A DNA stretch of 36,415 nt from an uncultured Caryophanales bacterium (GTDB lineage: Bacteria > Bacillota_I > Bacilli_A > RFN20 > CAG-449): assembly GCA_945873815.1 (NCBI GenBank), contig CAMCEE010000018.1, forward strand, positions 1 through 36,415. The letters run 5' to 3'. Under the pieces are notes generated by a model. That model worked only from the letters and a program-made list of their open reading frames with translations, did not search any database and was not told the origin of the DNA. The position numbers and the translations under genes are program-made. Every line of letters starts with the position of its first letter. The stretch's first letter is position 1. This document shows positions 1 to 8,602 of this stretch, piece after piece.

Positions 1-6
1 TAAAGA

Positions 7-38
7 AAAAGCAGTTTAGAGTGTAATAAACTGCGTTT
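7..38 (-). terminator. Rho-independent terminator downstream of rlmD
   Basis: On the minus strand an 8-bp perfect stem (GCAGTTTA / TAAACTGC, 8-nt loop) is followed by TTTTTCTTTA. It lies about 70 nt past the rlmD stop and is the best end for that transcript. A longer AT-only inverted repeat at 81-106, overlapping the stop codon, lacks a following T-run. Confidence 0.6.
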
Positions 39-104
39 ACTTTAAAAATTTACGATATCTACTTAAAAAACTCGATTTTTAATTACTATATAAATATATA
101 GTAA

Positions 105-1481
105 TTAATTTTGTCGAAATGTTTTCAAAACCAGTAAAACGCACGTCTCGACATGATACGATTGTGGAAACATATCTAACGGTGTAATTGAAACAATATC
201 ATACTTTTCTTTTAAAGTTTTTAAATCTCTTGCAAGAGTCGCAGGATCACAAGAAACATAAACTATTTTTTTAGGTTTTGTTTCTAGTAACGTAGATAAG
301 AACCTTTCATCAGATCCTTTTCTTGCAGGATCCATAATAACAACGTCATAGATTATTCCTTTTTTATGTTGATTTAAAATATATTCACCCGCATCACCAG
401 AATAATATTTAGCATTGGAGATATTATTTATAATTGCATTTTCTTTTGCGTCTTCAATCGCTTTTTCAACAATTTCTATTCCATGAACTTCCTTACAATA
501 TCTAGAGGAAATAAGACCAATAGTACCTATCCCACAATATGCATCTAATAATAAATCATCTTTAGTTAAGTTAGCTTTTTCAATCGCAAGAGAATAAAGT
601 TTCTCCACTTGAATAGGATTAATCTGATAAAAAGACTTCGCAGATATTTTGAATTTAACATCGCAGATTGAATCAAAGATATAACCTTTTCCGAAAAGAA
701 CCTTTTCTTTATCACCTAAAATGACATTAGTATCTTTTGAATTAATATTTTGCACTATCGTTGTAATACATGGTTCTTTATTAATCAGTTCTTTAATAAA
801 TGCTTCTTGATTTTTAAAAGAATCACTATTAGTAACTAAAACAACCATTATTTCTTCAAAATGATAACTTGATCTAATTAGAACATGTCTAACTACACCC
901 TTTCTTTTTTCCTCATCATATGCGGAAATAGAATACTTATGCATAAGCAATTTAATACATTCAAGGATTTGATCAGCCTTTTCGTTTTCAATATAACATT
1001 TAGTAATTGGTATCACTTCATGCGTTCTTTCTCGATAAAATCCAGAAACCAAATTACCATGTTTATCTATTCTGATAGGCATTTGAATTTTATTACGATA
1101 AAAATATGGATTCATCATGCCTATCGTGTCATCCACATTAACATTATCGATTCCACCAATACGTTTTAAAGCCTCAATAACTCTATTCTTTTTAAAATCA
1201 AGCTGAGCTTCATACGACATATGCATTAACGAACACCCACCACAATTCTTATATACTGGGCATATTGGTTTAACTCTATAAGGAGAAGGTTCTAACACTT
1301 CTTTCACATATCCCGTAAATTGATTTGAGGTGTAATATGTCATTACGATTTTTGCTCTTTCTCCTTTAATTAGCCCCGGAATAAAACCGATGTGCCCATT
1401 ATAAAAGACGCAGCCTTTCCCGTCAAAAGACATATTTTCACAAACAGCTTCAAATTCAATTTTCTTATTCACTATCCCCAT
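105..1481 (-). CDS. rlmD: 23S rRNA (uracil-C5)-methyltransferase, RlmD/RlmCD (RumA/TrmA) family
   Basis: SAM-dependent enzyme expected to make 5-methyluridine in 23S rRNA. Numbering from an upstream TTG at 1493, the order is: N-terminal TRAM-type domain (about 1-65), [4Fe-4S] cysteines C78, C84, C87 and C166, the SAM-site motif DAYCGIGTIGL (317-327), DPARKG (388-393), the catalytic cysteine in VSCDPATLARDL (C415) and a C-terminal HVET glutamate (E449). All key residues are present and the length (about 458 aa) is normal. I prefer the ATG at 1481: GGAG lies 6 nt before it and overlaps the TTG, so the TTG is probably part of the ribosome-binding site. Which uridine(s) it methylates (single- or dual-site type) cannot be told from sequence. 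It appears monocistronic. Confidence 0.93.
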   Translation of the reverse strand: MGIVNKKIEFEAVCENMSFDGKGCVFYNGHIGFIPGLIKGERAKIVMTYYTSNQFTGYVKEVLEPSPYRVKPICPVYKNCGGCSLMHMSYEAQLDFKKNRVIEALKRIGGIDNVNVDDTIGMMNPYFYRNKIQMPIRIDKHGNLVSGFYRERTHEVIPITKCYIENEKADQILECIKLLMHKYSISAYDEEKRKGVVRHVLIRSSYHFEEIMVVLVTNSDSFKNQEAFIKELINKEPCITTIVQNINSKDTNVILGDKEKVLFGKGYIFDSICDVKFKISAKSFYQINPIQVEKLYSLAIEKANLTKDDLLLDAYCGIGTIGLISSRYCKEVHGIEIVEKAIEDAKENAIINNISNAKYYSGDAGEYILNQHKKGIIYDVVIMDPARKGSDERFLSTLLETKPKKIVYVSCDPATLARDLKTLKEKYDIVSITPLDMFPQSYHVETCVLLVLKTFRQN

Positions 1482-1540
1482 ACCAATCTCCAAATATCAT
1501 TGTATCATCATAGAGAGATATGTTAAATAATAATGTTCTC

Positions 1541-2788
1541 CTAAGAATTAATTTTATCAATAAGAGTTAATATTTCTTTCAATGAATCTATTTTCACATT
1601 TGTTTTATTGTATTCCGTAACGTAACTAATTCCAACCGAAACAAAAGAAGCAGCATTCGCAGCATCAATTCCTGCAGTTGCATCCTCAATCACTAAGCAT
1701 TCTTCAGGAGATAATCCCATTGCCTTTGCAGTAACTAAGAATACTTCTGGATCAGGTTTAGCTTTTGTAATCATCGTTCCATCATACACAACATCAAACC
1801 AATCATAAATTCCTGCTTTTTTTAATATCTTAGTAGCATTAACGCTCGAACTCCCAACAGAGATTTTAATATTCTTTTCTTTTAATGCTTTCAATACATA
1901 TTTCGCTTCATCTGGAATCGATGATTCATTGACACTTTCTAATTCAATATCATAATAAATACCTTTTCGGTCCGATAATTCTTTCTTTTCATCTAAGGAA
2001 TATGTTCTATTACTCCTTCTTAAAATCACTTCTAAAGAAGCGCCTCTTGATATTCCCCTCAATTCATTATTGATTTCTCTATCAAAATATATTCCTTCAT
2101 CATCTGCAACTTTCTTCCATGCATTAAAATGCAAATCTACCGTATTAATTAATACTCCATCTAAATCAAAAACTACTCCTTTGATTCTAGATAGTTTTAC
2201 TATTTTCAATAATTCTTTATAATTATTTCCTTGGAATGCGCATTTCCTTTCCGCTTTATAATCATTAATCGAAAAAGAATCAATTCCAGCATTATTAGAA
2301 GAAATAAGATCTAATTCTCTATCTCCAACTACAAGACAATCCTTTTTATCAAGATTATATTTTTCAATCATTTTTTCTAAAGGTTCAGATGAAGGTTTAT
2401 TCGCATTAATAATATAATCTTTAAAATATTTCTTTAAGCCATATTTTTCTAAATAGTAATATGTCTTTTCATCTCTATTAGTATAGATAAAACAATCCAC
2501 ATTAAGTGAATGTAATTCTTCTAACATTTCTTTTGTTCCTTCAAAAGGTTCAAAAGATGGTAAAGAATCATCTTCTTCCATAATTATATGATATAAATCC
2601 CACTCTTCTTGCGTCATATTCATCTTTTCCGATAATACGCGAAAAGATTCCATTGCCATAAAAAACAATTGGTCATAAGAGATATCAACATTTCTTTTAG
2701 TTTTAAATACTTTTATTAAGGCATTTAACATACGTGGATAGCCATTAAATAGCGTTCCATCAAAATCAAAAAACAAGTGTTTATACAT
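1541..2788 (-). CDS. Tandem HAD hydrolase fusion: phosphatase-like HAD + beta-phosphoglucomutase-like HAD
   Basis: Two complete HAD-superfamily units in one chain. Numbering from an upstream ATG at 2806, the first has motif I DFDGTLF (D14, D16), motif II YTNRD (109-112), a lysine at about 137 (NKPSSEP) and motif IV GDRELD (161-166), as in small phosphoglycolate phosphatase / pyrophosphatase-like HADs. The second (about 208-421) has DLDGVL (D214, D216), GISRGASLEVIL, GSSS (318-321), KAKPDPEVF (lysine near 350) and VIEDATAGI (372-380), the signature of the beta-phosphoglucomutase group. Each unit is the size of a usual stand-alone enzyme. The ATG at 2788 is preferred: GAGGAT lies 4-5 nt upstream, and TATAAT lies about 25 nt further up. 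Substrates are unknown; a salvage or housekeeping role is only a guess. Confidence 0.85.
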   Translation of the reverse strand: MYKHLFFDFDGTLFNGYPRMLNALIKVFKTKRNVDISYDQLFFMAMESFRVLSEKMNMTQEEWDLYHIIMEEDDSLPSFEPFEGTKEMLEELHSLNVDCFIYTNRDEKTYYYLEKYGLKKYFKDYIINANKPSSEPLEKMIEKYNLDKKDCLVVGDRELDLISSNNAGIDSFSINDYKAERKCAFQGNNYKELLKIVKLSRIKGVVFDLDGVLINTVDLHFNAWKKVADDEGIYFDREINNELRGISRGASLEVILRRSNRTYSLDEKKELSDRKGIYYDIELESVNESSIPDEAKYVLKALKEKNIKISVGSSSVNATKILKKAGIYDWFDVVYDGTMITKAKPDPEVFLVTAKAMGLSPEECLVIEDATAGIDAANAASFVSVGISYVTEYNKTNVKIDSLKEILTLIDKINS

Positions 2789-2881
2789 ATAAATCCTCAT
2801 CCACATTAATATTATAAGCCATATTCAAAATTAAAGATAGATGTGATTTTTTATGCAAAAACCCTCTTGTTTTGTTACATA

Positions 2882-3868
2882 TTAGTTCTTTAACAATCCT
2901 TTCAATGTTTCAACAACATTATAAGCCGCGCCACGTCGAATATTATCTCCAACTACATATAAAATTATTCCATTTTCACAAGCAATATCTTTTCTAACTC
3001 TTCCAACATATACTAAGTCATTATTTATCGCATCACTAGAAAGAGGATAGATGTGATTTAAGAAGTCATCTTTTAGTATGATTCCCTTTGAATGAGATAA
3101 TATATCTCTTATTTCTTTTAAATCAATCTTCTTTTCAAATTCTACATGAATCACTACCGCATGTGATCGAACAAGAGGCACTCTTACACACGTTGCAGAA
3201 ATCAAAATATTTTCTCTACCTAAAATCTTTTTACTTTCTTCAATCATTTTCATCTCTTCTTTTGAATACCCATTTCTTAAAGGACTATCAATTTCAGGAA
3301 TGCATGTTTTAGATATATCATATGGAAAAATTGAAGGTTTTCTTCCCATTCTAACATTTTCAAGTTCCTCTATTCCTTTATTACCTACTCCCGAAACAGA
3401 TTGATATGTAATATAATTGATTTTCTTTATACGATAAGCATCATCTAATGGTTTTAAAGCAAGCACACTTTGAATTGTAGAACAGTTAGGGCAAGCTATT
3501 ATCTTTCTTTTTCCTTTCACACTATTAATATTAAGCTCAGGTACAACTAATGCTACATCATCACGCATTCTAAAAAAAGAAGAATTATCGATAACAACAA
3601 TTCCTTTCTTTTCTAATATTGGTGCCCAAATAGAAGATATTGATGAAGGAACGGACAATAAAGCATAATCTATATCATCGAATTCCTTTTCATTCAATTC
3701 TTGAATCATATATTCTTCGTTTCTAAATCTAACTATCTTTCCTATAGACTTATTAGATGCAAAGAACTTAATATCATTAATCGATACATCGCTTTCTTCT
3801 AATATCGATAAGATTGTTCGACCAACAAGGCCAGTAACTCCAATTAATGCAATATTTATCTTTTTCAT
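2882..3868 (-). CDS. asd: Aspartate-semialdehyde dehydrogenase
   Basis: NADP-dependent reduction of aspartyl-4-phosphate to aspartate semialdehyde, the branch point for lysine/diaminopimelate, threonine and methionine. Numbering from an upstream in-frame codon at 3880, the dinucleotide-binding loop is GVTGLVG (14-20), the catalytic cysteine sits in CPNCST (C133), Q160 lies in TYQSVSG, and the R233/H240 pair of CVRVPLVRSH matches the substrate and acid-base residues of the family. Length about 328 aa is typical. The ATG at 3868 is preferred, with GGTGA 5 nt upstream. No other aspartate-pathway gene is in the window. A perfect inverted repeat lies directly upstream (3879-3899). Confidence 0.93.
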   Translation of the reverse strand: MKKINIALIGVTGLVGRTILSILEESDVSINDIKFFASNKSIGKIVRFRNEEYMIQELNEKEFDDIDYALLSVPSSISSIWAPILEKKGIVVIDNSSFFRMRDDVALVVPELNINSVKGKRKIIACPNCSTIQSVLALKPLDDAYRIKKINYITYQSVSGVGNKGIEELENVRMGRKPSIFPYDISKTCIPEIDSPLRNGYSKEEMKMIEESKKILGRENILISATCVRVPLVRSHAVVIHVEFEKKIDLKEIRDILSHSKGIILKDDFLNHIYPLSSDAINNDLVYVGRVRKDIACENGIILYVVGDNIRRGAAYNVVETLKGLLKN

Positions 3869-3878
3869 AATATTCACC

Positions 3879-3899
3879 ATTCATATTAAGAATATGAAT
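3879..3899. promoter_or_regulatory. Perfect 9-bp inverted repeat in front of asd
   Basis: ATTCATATT - AAG - AATATGAAT, arms 3879-3887 and 3891-3899, located between the kinase stop codon and the asd ribosome-binding site. There is no T-run after it on the minus strand, so it is unlikely to be a terminator. It could be an operator or an RNA hairpin just upstream of the Shine-Dalgarno sequence; nothing in the sequence decides between them. Confidence 0.4.
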
Positions 3900-3931
3900 A
3901 ATAAGAAAATAATAAACATTATTAATTATGA

Positions 3932-4732
3932 TTATCCCAATAATTCATCAACAAGAAGATAATATTCGATTAATTTATCATCCTTTTCTATCCCAAGAAG
4001 ATCAAATAGAGCATTTTCTTCAAACCCATCATATGACTTTCCATATCTTCCTTCCATATTATATTTGATGCTTCGATACAATATTGCTAAATCATGATAT
4101 CTATGAGAAATACCAGTCAAACCTAAATCGATAAACCCTACTACTTCATCATTCTCAACAATAATGTTTGTAAGGCATAAATCGCCATGAGATAAAACAT
4201 AATCTTCTTGTGGTTTATTATTTTCTAGATAATCTACGATCTCATCAAAATTCTTAAATTTGAAAGTAATTGTTTTATCTGAATTATCATAGTCGATTGT
4301 TTTTTCTTTCAAGCATTTCTTCCCAAAATCCATGATAGTGTCATATGTGTTTTGTAAATCTAATTTCTTAACATCAACCTTCCATAATAGTTTTACTGCA
4401 TCTGAAGCAAGCTTAAATAATAGTTTAGGATTACCTAGGTAGCTATCATCGCAAAGCATTTTCCCTTTGAGTTTTGATTTTAAGATATATACTCTTTCAT
4501 CGATTACTTCATAAGCTATAATATCCGAGATTGGAAGTTTATCTTTCAAATTATTGTATACTCTTATTTCATTTTCAATATCAAAAGAAAGAGTAGAAAT
4601 CTTCAAAATATAATCATCAAAAATAAATATATTCGAATTACTTTTTCCAATATCATCCACCTTATAATTCAATCCATCTAAATATTCCATTATCGACTCA
4701 GGAACATGATAAATCTCCCTTAATTCATTCAT
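3932..4732 (-). CDS. Aminoglycoside 3'-phosphotransferase (APH(3'))-like kinase
   Basis: Kinase-fold phosphotransferase. Numbering from a GTG at 4747: candidate ATP-binding lysine K49 (YILKIS) and partner E60, catalytic loop HGDLCLTN (H187, D189, N194), metal-binding D207 in the IDLG motif followed by a YHDLAILYRSI segment, and an ending FDLLGIEK...YYLLVDELL that resembles the C-terminus of APH(3')-III from memory. The active site looks intact, so it may phosphorylate aminoglycosides, but chromosomal relatives often have other small-molecule substrates, so resistance is not shown. Start choice is open: the GTG abuts the lipoprotein stop (TAGGTG); the ATG at 4732 has AGGTGA 11 nt upstream and is preferred. 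Contact with the lipoprotein gene suggests cotranscription. Confidence 0.82.
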   Translation of the reverse strand: MNELREIYHVPESIMEYLDGLNYKVDDIGKSNSNIFIFDDYILKISTLSFDIENEIRVYNNLKDKLPISDIIAYEVIDERVYILKSKLKGKMLCDDSYLGNPKLLFKLASDAVKLLWKVDVKKLDLQNTYDTIMDFGKKCLKEKTIDYDNSDKTITFKFKNFDEIVDYLENNKPQEDYVLSHGDLCLTNIIVENDEVVGFIDLGLTGISHRYHDLAILYRSIKYNMEGRYGKSYDGFEENALFDLLGIEKDDKLIEYYLLVDELLG

Positions 4733-4747
4733 AATTTTATATTTCAC

Positions 4748-7558
4748 CTAGTTCATTTCTTCCCAATTCATCGGATTTATTCTTCCATCTTGGCAGATCA
4801 AAACAAAAGAAGTATCCCAATAATATACATATTCATATGAAGATTTAATGTTTTTATTAATCCAATCTTCCATTGTCCCACAATAATAAACTTTGCTTAG
4901 ATAAATGCAATCTCTAAAAGGGTTTCTCCCCCATTTAATCGATTCTGAAAGGATATTAACAGAATTTAAAGATAAACAATTTTCAAAAGCAAGATCTCCA
5001 ACTTCCTTTATTCCACTTGAAATAACCACTGTTTCCAAATTAGATGAGCCTTTAAAGCATCTATCCCCGAGTTTAGTAAGTGAAGAAGGTAAACTTACTT
5101 CCTTTAGTCCACTATTTCTAAATGCCTCATCCATAATTGAAATTAGCCCTTCTTTAAAATCAAACGATGATAGGTTAGTACAACCATAAAACGCTCTACT
5201 TTCAATTGATTTAATATTACCATTTATAGTAACGCTTTCTAATGACGTACATCCATTAAACACATCTCTTTTTATCATATCAATATCTGAAAAGAAGATA
5301 ATTTTAACTAATTCCACGCAAGACATAAACGCTTCTTCATCAATTTCAGTTAATGATTTAGGAAGAGTTAGTTCCTTATTTCTAGTATTCTTAAAGGCTG
5401 AATAGCCTATTTTTTCTAATCCCTCATTCAATTGTAAAGAAGAAAGGGAACAACCATAAAATGCCTCTCCACAAATTGATTTCACATCACCATTAATTAA
5501 TACTTCATTTAATCTATTACATTGATAAAATGTTTTTGTTTCAATTTCATCAACATTTGAATTAATTATTACTTTAACCAAATCACTATTATTAATAAAT
5601 GAGAATTCTCCTATTTTAATTAACGTAGAAGGGAATTCTATTTCTTCAATCGCAGAGTACGAAAATGCTCCATTTCCTATTTCTTCTAATCCTTCTTTAA
5701 ATGTGAACTTTCTTAGTTTACTACAATATGAAAAAGCTTCAGCTTCAATTCTTCTTACATTACCATTAATTAGAACTTCATCTAATTGATTACATTGATA
5801 AAATGCTTTGTACTCAATATTTTCAATATCTGAATTGATTACAATTCTAGTTAATGACATATTTTGAGCAAAAGAAAATTTTCCTATTCTTTTTAATGAT
5901 GAAGAAAAATTTATTTCCTCAATCGAAGTATTTTCAAAAGCATTATCTCCAATCTCTTCTATTAGAATATTAAACGAAAATTGCTTTAAATTTTCACATC
6001 TTGCAAAGGCATAATAATCTATTAATCTCACTTTTCCATCTATTTCAACGCATGACAAATTTGTACATTCATAGAAACTCTTCATATTAATGGTATCTAT
6101 ATCACCGGATAAAGATAATTTCTCAAGTTTTGAATAACATTCAAATGAATAAGGTTTAATATTATTTATTCCCGAAAGTGAAATCTCATTTATTTCTTCT
6201 CCATCTTTTATTAAACTACTTCTTAAACTAATCGGATTCGATTCTAAATCAAAATCAATGTCAATCCATGATTCTAGACTATTAATGTATATTTTCGATA
6301 TATCACTTTCCTCAAAAGCCTTTAATTCAATTGTTTTTAATGTGGAAGGAACATGTAATTCTTCTATATTACTATTTCTAAAAGCATATGCTCCAATTGA
6401 TGTTATCCCTTCTTCAAGAACAACCTTTTTAATACCTTTAATACCTTCAAATGCACTTTCTGATACTTCTATATTATCTGATAAAATAATAATAGAAAGT
6501 TCACATTCACTATCAATATTGAAGAATGATCCACATTTCTTATAATTAGAATATATCGATACATCAAGAGTTCTTTTAATATTGTTATTATGTGTAATAC
6601 CATTAAATATCCTTTTTAAAGATGTATTACTAAGAGGCTTCATTTTTATCTCACGAAGATAATTTTGACCGCTTAATAAACCATCTTCAATGACTTCAAC
6701 TGTATCAGGAATATATAACTTTGTTAAATTTACATCCTTAAATAAAGTACTACATAATTTAATCACTGGTTTATTATCTATAGAATCAGGAAGACTAACA
6801 TCGTCTTCTTTTTCAATCATATCAAATAATGCTATCCCTTTTTCTCCTACAGGATAATACTTGTATTTACTTTCTTTTGGAACATAAAATGCTTTTAGAG
6901 TTAAATCATCTTTCCTATCTAAAGTAGATCCAATATCAATCTTTTTTCCATTATATAACCAACAAGAAAACTCATATCCCTCTTTTGTTGGTACAGGAAG
7001 ATAATCAATAGTTTTCGAATATACACATTCAATACTATCTTTTTCCACCTTTCCTCCATTCGCATCAAAAAATATTCTAACTTTATCTAAAAAATGAGAA
7101 GTTAAAACAATATCTTCTTTTACATCAAATGAAGCAACATATCTTCTATTAAGTTCGTCATAATAAGCATCAAAAACGCCATCTTCCGTATCAGGTAGTG
7201 TCTCGAGTTTCACACATGTTCCATAATCGTATAAAGTCGTTTTTCCATCAATTGTAACACTATATTGATTTATTGAATAAACTGCAAATACCCTAGTATG
7301 AGAATAGATTCTAGTTGAATCAAAATCAAAAGGTTTTCCCTTTTCATCAACCCATCCAATAAATGTATATCCTTCTTTTTCCATATTGATTGATGGTTCT
7401 CTAACTGTGTCTCCATCCCTAACGATTACAGGAGAAGTTATCTTCCGTCCATTATAATAAAATGAAACATAATGACCAAGATTATAACAACTAGTTAGAC
7501 CAAAAAAAACTAGAAATGCTAATATAAATCCGCATGCAAATTTCAATAATATCTTCAT
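4748..7558 (-). CDS. Surface lipoprotein with InlB-type repeats and BspA-type leucine-rich repeats
   Basis: 936 aa. A type II signal peptide ends in lipobox LTSC (C24), so the protein should be anchored outside the membrane. Two Listeria/Bacteroides (InlB B-repeat, Flg_new) modules follow, at about 30-95 (ending GYTFIGW..) and 160-225 (DANGGKV...EGYEFSCW). From about 255 to 890 it consists of LRR_5 (BspA-like) units of about 22-23 aa (pattern IxxIxxxAFxxCxxLxxVxIxxxV). Residues 547-880 fall into a higher-order repeat of 90-91 aa (starts at 547, 637, 728, 818). The tail VYYCGTMEDW is typical of BspA-like proteins. GGAGAT lies 5 nt before the ATG. Binding to host or bacterial surfaces is plausible from the family but not shown. 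The APH-like kinase gene follows without a gap. Confidence 0.88.
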   Translation of the reverse strand: MKILLKFACGFILAFLVFFGLTSCYNLGHYVSFYYNGRKITSPVIVRDGDTVREPSINMEKEGYTFIGWVDEKGKPFDFDSTRIYSHTRVFAVYSINQYSVTIDGKTTLYDYGTCVKLETLPDTEDGVFDAYYDELNRRYVASFDVKEDIVLTSHFLDKVRIFFDANGGKVEKDSIECVYSKTIDYLPVPTKEGYEFSCWLYNGKKIDIGSTLDRKDDLTLKAFYVPKESKYKYYPVGEKGIALFDMIEKEDDVSLPDSIDNKPVIKLCSTLFKDVNLTKLYIPDTVEVIEDGLLSGQNYLREIKMKPLSNTSLKRIFNGITHNNNIKRTLDVSIYSNYKKCGSFFNIDSECELSIIILSDNIEVSESAFEGIKGIKKVVLEEGITSIGAYAFRNSNIEELHVPSTLKTIELKAFEESDISKIYINSLESWIDIDFDLESNPISLRSSLIKDGEEINEISLSGINNIKPYSFECYSKLEKLSLSGDIDTINMKSFYECTNLSCVEIDGKVRLIDYYAFARCENLKQFSFNILIEEIGDNAFENTSIEEINFSSSLKRIGKFSFAQNMSLTRIVINSDIENIEYKAFYQCNQLDEVLINGNVRRIEAEAFSYCSKLRKFTFKEGLEEIGNGAFSYSAIEEIEFPSTLIKIGEFSFINNSDLVKVIINSNVDEIETKTFYQCNRLNEVLINGDVKSICGEAFYGCSLSSLQLNEGLEKIGYSAFKNTRNKELTLPKSLTEIDEEAFMSCVELVKIIFFSDIDMIKRDVFNGCTSLESVTINGNIKSIESRAFYGCTNLSSFDFKEGLISIMDEAFRNSGLKEVSLPSSLTKLGDRCFKGSSNLETVVISSGIKEVGDLAFENCLSLNSVNILSESIKWGRNPFRDCIYLSKVYYCGTMEDWINKNIKSSYEYVYYWDTSFVLICQDGRINPMNWEEMN

Positions 7559-7587
7559 AAAAAATCTCCAAATTTTATCTATAAGAA

Positions 7588-7596
7588 ATTATATCA
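7588..7596 (-). promoter_or_regulatory. Extended -10 promoter of the BspA-like lipoprotein gene
   Basis: TGATATAAT (TG-N-TATAAT) on the minus strand, about 30 nt upstream of the start codon, with GGAGAT between. No convincing -35 at 16-18 bp, as expected for an extended -10 promoter. Confidence 0.6.
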
Positions 7597-7615
7597 CTTA
7601 CGAATAGTCCATAAA

Positions 7616-7690
7616 ACAAAAAAATCATACCAATTAAGATACGATCTTATTTTGTTATTTATCTGTTACATACATGATAACTATTTTTTC
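7616..7690 (-). repeat. Dispersed terminator-bearing repeat, copy 1 (diverged)
   Basis: Minus strand: ATAGTTATCATGTATGTAACAG, an AT stretch, then an 8-bp hairpin (ATCGTATC / GGTATGAT) and seven T. It aligns with the copies at 9215-9290 and 11081-11143 over both the TTATCAAATAGGTAACAG core and the GATC hairpin, with several mismatches. Confidence 0.6.
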
Positions 7691-7803
7691 TGTAATCCAC
7701 ATCATGACATTTTTCAAAATGAAATTGTAATATTACACATTGTTTTTTATAAATCTGCCAAATCTATTTTTTTTGATCTTCGGAAATTGAAATGATTGTT
7801 CTT

Positions 7804-8086
7804 CTAAAACATGATAAAGTAAATTGGATAATATATTTCATTCCCATTAACTTCTTCATTATAATTAGAAAAAACGAACGCGTTCTTAATTCCGTAATCT
7901 TTATTATTTAGCACATTATTTAAATATGTTTTACCAATTTGTCTAGCATCAGTTACTAATAATGCTTTTTTCTCATTATAAATCCAACCTATAATATCTT
8001 TTTGGCGTTTTGGTGCCTTCTTTTTCAACGCAAAAAATTGAATTATGCCCTCTTTTTCAAGTATTTTTTGTTCTTCTGTGCCTTAA
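7804..8086 (-). pseudogene. Relic of an AAA ATPase with DUF4143 domain (internal deletion)
   Basis: An open frame runs from about 8086 to a stop at 7804. Its N-terminal part has the P-loop of AAA_14 ATPases (LLVTDARQIGKTYL; family form LL.TGARQVGKT). About 10 codons later it jumps to what looks like the family's last residues (FVFSNYNEEVNGNEIYYPIYFIMF). Intact members are about 400 aa, so roughly 300 residues are missing. The first possible start, a TTG at 8028, has no ribosome-binding site. A second relic of the same family tail lies at 8603-8788. Confidence 0.7.
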
Positions 8087-8231
8087 AATGCAAAGAAAAC
8101 ACAAACTAATGTGATCTTAGTTTTCAATATACATTTGCTTACTGTAATTTTTTCAAATTCAAATTATCATATTTTCCAAAATAAACTTGTAATGTTACAT
8201 ATTGTTAATAAACTGCTCGAATAGATGGAAT

Positions 8232-8549
8232 TTAGCAGTTTGGCGCCGGTGCTTTAACAACAATAAACTCTAGCGTTTCTTCAGAAACATTTTTTAAGTT
8301 CATTTTTGTATGGAATGGAACTTTTAATACTGTTCCTGAATGATATTCATGTGTTTTCTGTTCATTCAAGGTCGCTGATAATGTTCCGCGAACAACTGTA
8401 ATATACACATTTTTTGCATTTGAAAAATGCTCTGGCAGACATTCACCCTTATTTAAGATCATATGCATATAGTGTATATTTTCATCAATAATTACCTTTT
8501 CAACTGTTTTTTCATTTCCTTGTGTTAATTTAAAAATTTGTTCAATCAT
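8232..8549 (-). CDS. Small cupin-domain protein
   Basis: About 105 aa single-domain cupin: KGECLPEHFSNAKNVYITVVRGTL is the first cupin motif (PEH with a downstream glycine) and HSGTVLKVPFHTKMNLKN the second. Only a few of the usual metal ligands are present, so an enzymatic role is uncertain; a small-ligand or sensing role is possible. The ATG at 8549 is preferred, with GGGAG upstream; an in-frame upstream codon at 8594 lacks such a site. It lies between two relics of DUF4143 ATPase genes and probably shares the promoter at 8803-8832. Confidence 0.75.
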   Translation of the reverse strand: MIEQIFKLTQGNEKTVEKVIIDENIHYMHMILNKGECLPEHFSNAKNVYITVVRGTLSATLNEQKTHEYHSGTVLKVPFHTKMNLKNVSEETLEFIVVKAPAPNC

Positions 8550-8602
8550 ATTTTTCCGTCTCCCTTTTTGTTTCATTAACTCTGTAAATTCCAATTTAAT
8601 TA

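Larger units (their letters stand above)
7559..8231. other. Gene-poor accessory stretch left of the cupin
   Basis: Holds the lipoprotein promoter, a diverged copy of the terminator-bearing repeat (7616-7690), a decayed AAA/DUF4143 gene (7804-8086), a hairpin near 8102-8122 (AACTAA / TTAGTT around GATC), and a second repeated motif, minus-strand GTAACATTACAAGTT.ATTTTGG, at about 7712-7745 and 8170-8205 (again at 9012-9045). No intact gene seen. Confidence 0.6.

Noticed and set aside
81-106. 26-bp AT-only inverted repeat at the rlmD stop as a terminator
   Set aside because: No T-run follows on the minus strand and the stem has no GC support beyond one pair; the GC-containing hairpin at 7-38 is better.
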